Shown here one piece after another: positions 12,301 through 21,060 of a DNA stretch of 64,000 nucleotides. The notes beneath the pieces are model-generated. The model did no database searches. It saw only the letters and a list, made by a program, of their open reading frames with translations, and was not told the origin of the DNA. Numbering within the stretch: the stretch's first letter is position 1; the number at the start of each line of letters is the position of its first letter. Position numbers and translations under genes: made by a program. The stretch comes from Dactylorhiza incarnata (Eukaryota; Streptophyta; Magnoliopsida; Asparagales; Orchidaceae), in contig JAWHQI010000201.1 of assembly GCA_033032865.1 (NCBI GenBank), positions 869,501 to 933,500 on the forward strand. Reading direction: 5' to 3'.

Positions 12301-14228
12301 TGATCCTCTCCGATCACGAAGCATTACGATTTATCAATGGCCAATATAAAATCAGCCCGCGTCACGCCAAGTGGGTATCCTTCTTATAGGGTTACACTTT
12401 TAATCTCAAACACCTTAAGGGAGCGGACAATCGGGTTGCGGACGCTCTTAGTTGTCTAGCCCTTTTAGTCACCACTATGGAGGTTAACGTTGTCGGGTTC
12501 GAGCGAATCAAAGATGAGTACGCTACATGCCCGGATTTTCAGGATCCTTACCTATCTGCCCAGAATAGTTCCCCCACCACTATTACTGCGTTCGTTATCA
12601 AGGATGGTTACCTATTTAGGCATGGGAAATTATGTATTCCGCAGTCATCTCTACGTCTCCATATCATCTGGGAACTGCATAGTGGCGGGTTGAGTGGCCA
12701 TTTCGATAGAGATAAGACTATCACCCTGGTTGAGGAAAAGTTTTATTGGCCACATTTGAAGGCCATGGTAGGACAGGTAGTGAGTAGTTGTCGTACTTGC
12801 CAAGTTTCCAAGGGCACCAAAACCAACGTCGGGTTATATACTCCGTTGCCTATACCATCCGTACCTTGGGAGGACGTGAGCATGGACTTTTTCTTAGGCC
12901 TACCCACCACTTTTCGTCGTCACGATTCCATCTTCGTAGTTGTGGATAGGTTCTCCAAAATGGCATATTTTATACCGTGCACTAGAACCAACGACGCCTC
13001 TCGTATTGCAAAGCTATATTTTAAGGAAGTCGTTAGTCACCGGGGAGTGCCAAAGACAATTGTCTCGGATAGGGATGTTAAGTATACGAGCTACTTCTGG
13101 AAGACACTTTGGATCCTAATGGGTACCAAGCTATTGTTTTCCTCCGCCTATCATCCTCAAACCGATGGGCAAACTGAGGTGGTTAACCGGAGCATAGGGA
13201 ACCTTCTTAGATGCCTCGCGAGTGATCATAAAGGAACATGGGATCTTCTTCTTCCCCACGCTCAGTTAGCCTACAACAATTCCAAAAATCGGTCCACCGG
13301 TCTGTCACCAAATGAGATTGTCCACAGGTACAAGGCCCCTGTGCCTCTTGACTTGGTTCCCTTGCCCCCAACATACAAGGCAAGTCAATTTGCACAATCC
13401 TTTGCCCAACATATTCACGACCTTCATGCACGTATACGAGCTACCTTGACTGCTCAGTACGATTCTTATCAGGCGCACGCCAATATACATCGGAGAGTGT
13501 CACACTTCAAGGTTGGCGATTTGGTTTTAGTACGATTAGTTCCCGAGCGTTTGCCATCTAGCACCGTTAAAAAGTTAGCACCTAAGCGCGCCGGCCCTTT
13601 TCGGATCATCAAAAAAATAGGTGACAACGCTTTTGTTTTGGATTTGCCTGCCGAATGGGGAATCTCCCCTATTTTTAACGTCTCGTATTTAACGATGTTC
13701 GTATCGCCTCCACATGAGTTGAATTCTTTGACGTCTTCTCCTTCCACCAAATCTTCTAATGGGTTGGGGAGTGGTAGTACGGATGACCTCTCTCTATCGG
13801 TCCTCACATGTATTTAACCGGATGGTAAGTCGCATACTTTTATTCCTACTGCTGATATGTTCCCAAGGTTTCCGAAGACTTTTCTCACTCCGGACATGAT
13901 ACTTGTTGCAGAGCCACTTACTACCTTGGAGGGCGCTACTTACCGATTCCTCATCCGTTGGCGTGATCTCCCTCCTTCAGACGATTCATGGGTCCTCGCG
14001 ACGGAGCTTCAACGACTGGATGCCGATCTTCTCCGCCGCTACCTCTCAGACCACGCATCAGAGATGCTTGATTTTGAGTGGGGGAGGATTGATGGCGCGA
14101 CCCCGCCACCACTTTCTGATGATGACCCGGTTGCCGAAGCGCAACACTACAAGGACTTGAGGCGCCGTGAAGATGCTAACGGAAACCGGAGCTACAACCT
14201 CCGCCCGCGGCGTACCAAACCCGCTTGA
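9357..14228 (+). pseudogene. Chromovirus gag-pol polyprotein with five in-frame stops
   Basis: A single frame starts at 9357 or, more likely, at the second ATG at 9405. Gag core: YDGMGDPQVFLSW. Zinc knuckle at 10344: CYSCGVQGHYAFEC, intact CCHC. Protease at about 10623: LIIDSGSCVN, intact D-S-G. RT: KLDL, then FDDILVY at about 11682, intact. RNase [12 protein letters not shown]. Integrase: zinc site H...H...CRTC, then D (MDFF), D (SDRDVKY) and E (QTEVVNRS). A GPF/Y module (RAGPFRIIKK) follows, then a chromodomain (YRFLIRWRDLPPSDDSW at about 13950). The last 46 codons lie inside the 3' LTR. Stops are at 9951, 9963, 11502, 12387 and 13815. The frame is otherwise unbroken, so decay is recent. 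Confidence 0.93.
14077..14089 (+). other. Polypurine tract, inside the coding frame
   Basis: AGTGGGGGAGGAT immediately precedes the 3' LTR and encodes the WGR of EWGRIDG. The same G5AGGAT tract is used by the non-autonomous element at 23566-23578. Confidence 0.8.
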
Positions 14229-14523
14229 AGAACTTCTATTTATTTTATATCGTTAATTTCATATTTGCGGATATAATTATTTCATGTCTTGGAAATAATT
14301 TTATATTCATTTTGCTCTTGCTTATTTTTCATTTCCTAATTTTGAACAATGGTGTGTGTTTAGCCATTTTGATGGTGGATTAATTAGCCATCATGATTTG
14401 ATGTATTTTGTAAACTCCTATTTAAAGGAGGCTTGATGAGAGTAAAGAGACAATTGAAGACCAAAACCCTAAAATCCCTCCTTGTGAGAATTTCGGCCAA
14501 GAAGGAGAGCCTCCTTGCCGCCG

Positions 14524-14556
<33 letters not shown>

Positions 14557-15341
14557 TTGGTGTGACTCCAAGGCCGCCCCCCTCCATCCTCTTCGGTGCG
14601 ACTCCGGCGAGACTTCTGCGGTGCGACTCCAAGGAAGAAAGGGTGCTACTCCATTCGGTGCGACGCTGGTGGAACCGTGGAGAGAGAGATTCTCCCACAT
14701 CTATCTAGAGTGCATGCATGTTCTTGGTTGGGTAACCCCTCCCCTTTCTAGTGATTCTTCTACGTTATTTTGTGGGGGTTTTGTCGAATCCTTTTATCCG
14801 TGATCTTAATCTTCTCGCTTGCAAAATCTGAAATAATAGTGTTTTATTGAATCTCTTGTTGTCTGGATCAGGTAGATCCGTTGCGGGAGCGAAACTCGGC
14901 CTAGCCTTGGTTTGCTCTCCAAGATTGGCGCTCTTGGCGTTAACAAGGGAGTTAATCTCAACTAAAGCTTTATCGCCGCTTGAATGTTCACCGCCGCTCC
15001 GAAATATTGCCGCTGCGTTTGAAAACAAATCGATTGATGGAATAGATGCTTGTGTAGGTGCGGTGAGTTGTGTGCTTGTTGGAGAGGTAGGTCTTGTCTA
15101 AGAACGTGGTATCGAGTCCGGTTGTGAATCTTCTTGTTATTTTGTTATTCGGATTTGGGAGCCCACCCGACCTCTTTATTTGCCGCTCTTGGTCAGAGTA
15201 CTCTTGGAACGATATCTTTGAGAGCAAGCACGACCTCTTTCCGTTCGCTTTTGGTTGGAGCCCTCTCACCCTAATTTATGTCGAATGTTGTTTCCGTTTC
15301 CGTTAGCGTAGCGAGCACGTGTTCACGATAGCCCTACATCA
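14090..15341 (+). repeat. Chromovirus 3' LTR
   Basis: 1252 bp, nearly identical to the 5' LTR. Most of the 24-bp length difference is a poly-C expansion at 14524-14554. It encodes the C-terminal 46 residues of the polyprotein and ends at the CTTTA target duplication. Confidence 0.93.
14524..14554 (+). repeat. (C)31 homopolymer in the 3' LTR
   Basis: 31 consecutive C. The equivalent position in the 5' LTR (about 8105) has only about six. It could be slippage after insertion or a sequencing/assembly artefact. Confidence 0.85.
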
Positions 15342-16583
15342 CTTTATCTCTGGTTGAGTTTTAAGAAACTTCACTTCTGTTGGGCCAAATAGAACGTGAT
15401 AACCGGCATCGACTGCATTGGTCACAGAGAAAAGATTCTTCTTCATACCCGACACGTGATAAACACTCCTCAATGTGAGTGGACCCTTATCACTGCTCAG
15501 AGAGACAACACCTTCTTGTTCTACTGCATGAACAGAATTATCAGCCATAATGATTGCATCATTACCTGAGTAAGATGCCAAAGAAAAGAACTTTGATTCA
15601 TCCCCGGTAAGGTGATGCCCACACCCTAAATCCACGATCCAATTCTCTTCGAAGTTGATTGCAGCCAAGGCCTTAACGGGCATCGCCGTCATATTGGCCA
15701 CAAAGGCTCCTCCCCATCCAGCTTCATCAGACTTTGGCTTCTCCTTCTCCGTTGCATGTCCCGGCTGAAGATTAACTCGACAATCCTTTTTGACATGGCC
15801 GGTCTTATTGCACCTGAAGCACCTTGGTCCCTCTCCCTTCATCTTCCCATCAGACTTAGAAGCATAACCTCTATCCTGCTGACCTGAAGTAGAGGGTCCA
15901 TCATGACCTGGCTTCTTCTTCTCGCACTTCTTCTTCTTCTTCCCAGAGAACAACACATCGCTATCTCCCCCAGAGATAGAAGTCCCCGCCATCTGTCTTG
16001 CCAAACTTTCCTGCGAAGCAAGTAAGTTTTCCAGCTCCAACAGGGATAGCTGATTTGCCCAACCCTGAACTGATGTCACAAAGGCAAAATACTCCTTCCG
16101 CAACCCGCGGATGATATGCCTCTTCAGTTTTGCCTCCGAGATGGGCTCACCAGGGTCCAATGCAGAAATCTCTGCTGTAAGGTTCTTCATCTTGAGAAAG
16201 AAGGTAGAGATAGAAAGATCACCTTGAAAGGCCTTCGCCAACTCATTTTAAAGAAACTGTAGCCGAGCTACATTCCTCTTATTGAACAGCCCATCCAAAG
16301 ACATCCAAATCTCAGCAGCAGATTTACATCCAATGATGTGATCGAATAGCTCCGGTGAGATAGCCCTCTTGAGTCTGAACTCTGCCTTTGCATTAGTGCT
16401 CCTCCAAAGTCTCACATCTGCCATATTATCTCCTGCTAGAAAAACTTCTTGTGTGTCTTCTCCTCCAACTATATCCCATAGATCCTCGCCAAGCAAGTAA
16501 CTCTCCATACACGACTTCCACTTTTTGAAGTTAGTCGATGTGAGGAGTTCAATACCAAGCCCTCTTGCGTATCCAGCTTCCAT
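15342..16583 (-). pseudogene. Copia-A gag and protease
   Basis: This is the N-terminal part of the Copia-A polyprotein, ATG at 16583. The UBN2-type gag core has NFKKWKSCMESYLLGEDLWD and later MAKAFQGDLSISTFFLKMKN. The CCHC knuckle CFRCNKTGHVKKDC is intact. The protease active site reads WIVDLGCGHHLTG, so the normal D-S-G triad is D-L-G, a change expected to abolish processing. A TAA at 16248-16250 interrupts the frame. The frame runs straight into the gypsy insertion at 15342 and resumes at 7668 (IK|GDVIHVGK) in pol, confirming a single gag-pol ORF as usual in copia elements. Confidence 0.9.
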
Positions 16584-16660
16584 GGAAAACTATGTGGTTT
16601 CTTCTTAACAAAGACGATGGAAACTCAAGTTGAACACTGCTTATCCACTCCAAGAACCTA

Positions 16661-16672
16661 CCTCTGATACCA
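16661..16672 (-). other. Primer binding site of Copia-A
   Basis: The minus strand reads TGGTATCAGAGG directly after the 5' LTR end at 16673, giving a tRNA-Met primer. Confidence 0.85.
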
Positions 16673-17824
16673 TGTTAAATTTTTTGATTTGAATCGTTTA
16701 GGAGTAAGCAAGAGTTGCATCAACTGAGTTATAGCCAAACAACCACAATGCCACACAGCAACACAATAGTCTTTATTGAATCAAAAAACTTGATTACAGT
16801 GCGAGGTATACATGGCGAGACATGATTCATAAGAATCACGAAGGAGAGAAGAACAAAACACACCAAAAACACAAATCTGGCGACCTGACAAGCAGAGACC
16901 GCACATACCGCTGAACTCCAGAAACCGCCCGGCTTGTCCTGAGACCGCACGAACATAATACATGAAAGAATACTGCACTGCAAGACCGCCACCTCAGACC
17001 GCACGAACTGGAGCTTATTGAACTGAACAGAGAACAGAAGCTGTCGTCAGACCGCAACTCAGATCGCCTAACCACAGAAGGTCGCCTGATCGCTGAGCTC
17101 GCTGCGAACAACACAAGAACAACATAAACCTGTTCGCAGACAAGCCACTGCCGAACTGTTTATTCAAGCCACTGGAAAATCACCAAGGAAGGAGACCACA
17201 ACCTGCTGACCGCAAGCCTGCTAACACATGAAACAGTCAACTCGCTTCCGAGACTGCCTGACCTCAAAGTTGAGACCGCACAAAACAACCCGGGCTCTAG
17301 TGCTTATAGTTCTCATTATTAATGACGAGCCATGCACCCCTATTTATAGGCGAGAAGACGGATGTCGTCACCACCGCAAGATATACAGTCACCACTCATC
17401 AGATCGCCATCGGTCTCACAGAGCAGACCGCGCGATCACACCACTTGGACAACATCCTGTCCAAGACAGCAAGTCAGCAGCAGACCGCGCACAAGCCGCG
17501 CGGACACAGATCACACCTTCCTTAGACCGCCAAGAGAAAACTAAGAACATCTGTCCGACTTCAGAAAAGCCCCCAGATCAACCTGCAAAGGCCGCCGGGT
17601 CACAACGGTTACCTAAGCACAGACTGCCCGGTCTTCTACAAAGAAGATAGATCAACCAAGCAGAGCAGACAGGGAAGAGACCGAAACAGCTAGAACAAAC
17701 TGACCAACACAGCAGACCGCTAGAGCTAGACCGACAGAGCACCAACACAGAGATCGCGCGGTCTCTGTGATCACCAAAATACAGACCGCCGGCCACCTTC
17801 CACTTCACTTCAAAAATTTCAACA
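16673..17824 (-). repeat. Copia-A 5' LTR
   Basis: 1152 bp, ends TGTTAAATT and TTCAACA. It contains the same AGACCGC repeats and minus-strand TATA box (about 17340-17349) as the 3' LTR. It is followed by the target duplication AATCC at 17825-17829. Confidence 0.93.
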
Positions 17825-18129
17825 AATCCTCTAGAGGGGAGGGGGGTGAATAGAGATTTAAAAATTTATTCCTATTCTAACTGTGAGTATAATAAAATAA
17901 TCTAAGGATTTATTCTCAAACAAGATCTCAGGCAGAATAAACTAGTGCTGAAATATAAAGCAGAAATCCATAAAAAAAAACCTAGCTATAGGGACAACAC
18001 AGAAAATTTGCAACCAGAAGACATACAAATTTTTTTATAGAGGTTCCCCAAAATGTGGGTACTCACCTCTTCTACCACCTGGTTGGGATGCACCACTGTG
18101 CCTGAGTCTTTTGGTAAGGAGACTCTTAG

Positions 18130-18235
18130 AACCACTGATCTTTTGACAAGGCGATCTTGAACCACCAGATCTTTTGATAAGGAGATCTTGAACATCCAGA
18201 TCTTTTGATAAGGAGATCTTGAACCACTGAATCCG
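18130..18235. repeat. Tandem ~32-bp repeat in the SIRE LTR
   Basis: Three imperfect units of about 32 bp, core GATCTTTTGATAAGGAGATC, each followed by TTGAACCA or a close variant. Related 'TTTTGATAAGG' units occur at the same relative place in the SIRE-like LTR at about 36120-36190 and 37590-37740. Confidence 0.8.
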
Positions 18236-18914
18236 TTGAAGAGGGATTAACAAAACTCTTTTACAGAAGGGAAGGAGAAAGAGAATGAAGAAGGGTGTAG
18301 GAATTCTGTTTTTAGAATTCTTATGATGGCTGTATTAAGAACAGCTTCTTGTATTTGTTCACATGATCTGCTCTTGATGAACTTCTGCTTAAGATGGTGA
18401 TGATTTGCAGAAGCTATGATTGTCAGATCCTTCTATCTTCTTTCTGATTGAACTTTGGCTGCTATAAGATTGTGATGATGAGCAGCCTTGTTCTGTACTG
18501 CTCTTAGAGAGAACAAGAACAACAAATTTTCCTTCTCTGTATTTTCTTCTGTTAGGGTTCCTGTGAGGGAGAGAGGAAGAAGGAGGAGCCTCAATAGAAC
18601 AGTATAGCAGATTGTGATTAGTGCTCTTCTTTTTCTCTTTCTTCTATTCCCTTTTATTGTCCACATAATGAATTTGAATTTCTTTCCCTTTTAGGTAAGT
18701 CCTGAAGGGTATATCTGTCTTCATAATAAAACCTTCCTTGATTCCCGACCCATCTACCAACATTTAAGGTTGTTTCCAAGAAAGCTTTTCTCTGACCTCA
18801 GTTAATTCTTTATTCCATTTGAGGCAATTAAGAAGCCGTTGGAGAACGGTCTTGAGAGAGGTGGGCCATGAGAGAGGGCCCAAAATGGCAGCTGAAAAGG
18901 TTTCCCTTTTCAGA

Positions 18915-19335
18915 CTATATTCGACGTTGCGTCGAGTTCTCTACCTTTCTTATCAACGCTCCTTCGAGTTCTTGTAGGAGCAGCTTCAAATTCATCCTTG
19001 CTCTGACTGAACTCTGCTAGTCGACGTTGCGTCGATACCCAATCGACGTAATCGTCGAGTTGAAGATATGATTTTGAGCATCATTATCTGCGTCGAGATG
19101 AAGTCGACGTTGCGCCGACTTTGAATGATTTTGACAGATACTTCCTTCTGCTCTAAGTTGAAGTAGAAGCTGCATCGACTTCTCAAGATACTTCGACAAG
19201 TCCATGACCTCTACGTCGATATCTATTTGACATAACGTCGGCTTGATCTACTTCGACAGGAAGGTGAACTACTTGGACTTCCAGTCATAGTAGCGACGAC
19301 AATAACTTGACGTTGCGTCGAATTCTATTCGACGC
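18915..19335. repeat. CGACGT inverted-motif array in SIRE LTR U3
   Basis: Repeated TCGACGTTGCGTCGA (6-base inverted arms, 3-base spacer) and variants, for example near 18910, 19020, 19100 and 19310. On the minus strand the array is upstream of the possible TATA at about 18655, so it lies in U3. Confidence 0.75.
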
Positions 19336-19434
19336 AAGTGTTAACTTTGCCCAAATTTTGCTTCTCTTGACTTGGTCTTGACACCCTAAGTTGAGTGTGA
19401 TATCCTAAAACATTTAATGAACAGATAACCCTCA

Positions 19435-20740
19435 TGATGGCGGCGACGTCTCGCCATATGTCATTGATCATGGTCTTGTCGACGCCGACACGACGCAGTA
19501 TTTTGACCGCGACCGCGACATGATATTTGAAGATTACGGTGGACGATGCCGCGACAATGCTCACGGTGCACGCCATGGCCGCGACAAACTTTTGGAAGAA
19601 CGCCATCGCCGCAAGATTAATCTTTAATAATTATAATTATTTTATTATAATTATTAAGTTAAAATTATCATTTTATGTCTTCTTATTTGTTTATTACTCA
19701 TGTTTTATTTTATGTTTTATTGGACTGCGTATAGCTGTGAGGGTGGCAAGTCTATATAATGCCATCTTGTATGAGACACAGGGATTATTATTGATGATAA
19801 AAAAAGACAAAACCCTAAGAATTTCCCTCTCTCTCTCTCTTTCTCTCTACCAGCCGCCCAAAGTTTTTCCCCTCTTCTCCCTATTCTTTCCCCTTCTACC
19901 AGCTACTCTTCTTCCTCCTTAGGTCACATCACTTCCCTTCATAATTTCTCTACAGCCACTTTCATCTCCATCCCTTCTCTCAATCTTGAACCCCCCTCTC
20001 TCACGATTATCTCTACAGCACCCCCCCCCCTTTTTCACGTGAAGTTACCCTAGCCGAATCCCCATACTTCCTGCTGCTTCTCCGGGAACTTCGGCCAGCT
20101 CCTTCTCAAGACCTAGAGGCTTCTCCTTTGGGGGTCCGGCGACGGCGGGAGGCAACGTTGGAGAACAGGATCCGCTCCTCGTGGTGCAACTCCGGTGGGA
20201 GCGTGGAAATAGTGAACCGGTGAGCGGGCTTGGGGAAAATCCCATCCCAAGCTGGGTAACGAGCATCCCCACCCATTTGTGATTTCCTTTCTAGTTGATC
20301 TTGTGGTGGACGTAATTTTTGCGTTGATTCCGAATTATTTGATTTTCGTGGAATTGTTTTCTCGGGTTTTTGTGCTCTCGTTTATTTGCTTTAAGTTCGA
20401 GAGGATTGGCGATTCTCATTTTATTCTCGTTAGGATAGATCAACCCCTTTCGGATCTTTGTTTTGGTGGACCTCTTTTGGTAGACAACGTCGCGCTTGAT
20501 AACAGGTCGGGTAGGCCCCTTTTTGCTAGGAGGACTTTGGCTTATTGTCATAGATCTGGCCAACCCGCGGTTCTGGAAACCCGCTCGCTGCGTAATCGCT
20601 AATTAATAATCCGCGTAGGTGCTGCGATAGGACGAGGAAGGGCCGCGTTTAGTTGGCTTGTTGGTCTATTAGGTCAATCCGGAGAGCGTTCAAGTTATTT
20701 AACCCCGTAGGATTTGTTTAGTGAGGGCTAGCCTGCATCA
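19435..20740 (+). repeat. 5' LTR of the non-autonomous chromovirus
   Basis: 1306 bp, TGATGGCGGC to CCTGCATCA. The first about 190 bp encode the C-terminus of the element's protein. A TC-rich microsatellite is at about 19826-19848. Confidence 0.9.
19752..19761 (+). promoter_or_regulatory. Probable LTR TATA box
   Basis: CTATATAATG in the 5' LTR; the identical site in the 3' LTR is at about 23896. It is a good TATA match about 320 bp into the LTR. Confidence 0.55.
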
Positions 20741-20743
20741 ATT

Positions 20744-20755
20744 TGGTATCAAAGC
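20744..20755 (+). other. Primer binding site
   Basis: TGGTATCAAAGC three bases after the LTR end. It is one change from the tRNA-Met site TGGTATCAGAGC. Confidence 0.8.
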
Positions 20756-21060
20756 GAGGTTCGTGCCGGTTTTCTAATTGGCACAATCCTCATCATTTTT
20801 CTTGTAGGACACTTGCACTCACATATTTTCCAACAAAAAAAAATCTGAAATCAAAATTCAAAATTTGATTTTCTGCGGTGTGCGAATAGCGGTCTGAAAT
20901 CTAAACTTTTTGTCGAAAATCAATAAAAAATTTTCTGTGCAATCCTCACTCTATTGTCAGCATTAAAATAAAAAAAAATATCTTAATTTACCCTAGTTAT
21001 CCGGCGGGAATGAAATTACGTTTATATAAATCTTTAGTCAGATTTGCCTTTCCCTAGCCT
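20756..21060 (+). other. AT-rich untranslated leader
   Basis: About 300 bp with several oligo-A runs and CTGAAAT phrases, like the autonomous leader. No open frame. Confidence 0.5.

Larger units (their letters stand above)
7669..15341 (+). mobile_element. Chromodomain Ty3/gypsy retrotransposon (CRM/Reina-like), nested in Copia-A
   Basis: The element is 7.67 kb with 5' LTR 7669-8896 and 3' LTR 14090-15341, flanked by CTTTA at 7664-7668 and 15342-15346. The LTRs begin TGATGGCG and end CTAATCA or CTACATCA. It has a tRNA-Met primer site, one gag-pol frame and a G-rich polypurine tract. A chromodomain after integrase makes it a chromovirus. The polyprotein end reaches into the LTR, a trait I associate with the centromeric CRM clade, though Reina or another clade is possible. 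Five in-frame stops make this copy inactive. The very similar LTRs indicate a fairly recent insertion. Confidence 0.93.
3672..17824 (-). mobile_element. Copia-A: complete but dead Ty1/copia retrotransposon, split by a gypsy insertion
   Basis: Minus-strand order is 5' LTR (16673-17824), tRNA-Met primer site, gag, protease, integrase, RT, RNase H, polypurine tract, 3' LTR (3672-4822). The two LTRs are 1152 and 1151 bp and nearly identical by eye. The target duplication is AATCC at 3667-3671 and 17825-17829. The host site is the SIRE LTR. A gypsy element (7669-15341) is inserted at the gag/pol junction. Without that insert the element is about 6.5 kb. The coding frame is single but has five premature stops. 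The integrase-RT-RNase H order shows Ty1/copia; the Tork group is my best guess for lineage, with low certainty. Confidence 0.93.
17825..19434 (-). repeat. SIRE-like 5' LTR, piece 2 of 3
   Basis: It resumes the LTR after Copia-A with CTAGAGGGGAGGGGGGTGAATAGAG, a block shared with the SIRE-like LTRs at 35873 and 54745. It contains a GAGGTTCCCCAAAATGTGGGTA segment (about 18040), a tandem 'GATCTTTTGATAAGGAGAT' repeat and a CpG motif array. It is interrupted at 19434 by the non-autonomous chromovirus. Minus-strand ACAATAAAAGGG near 18650-18661 is a possible TATA box lying downstream of the CpG array. Confidence 0.8.

Noticed and set aside
18130..18235. Possible CRISPR-like array
   Set aside because: Three tandem imperfect repeats without unique spacers in a plant retroelement LTR; not a CRISPR.
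19527..19922. 131-codon frame (and its copy at 23671-24075)
   Set aside because: Out of frame with the real C-terminal coding part of the LTR; ends in microsatellite-encoded serine/leucine runs.
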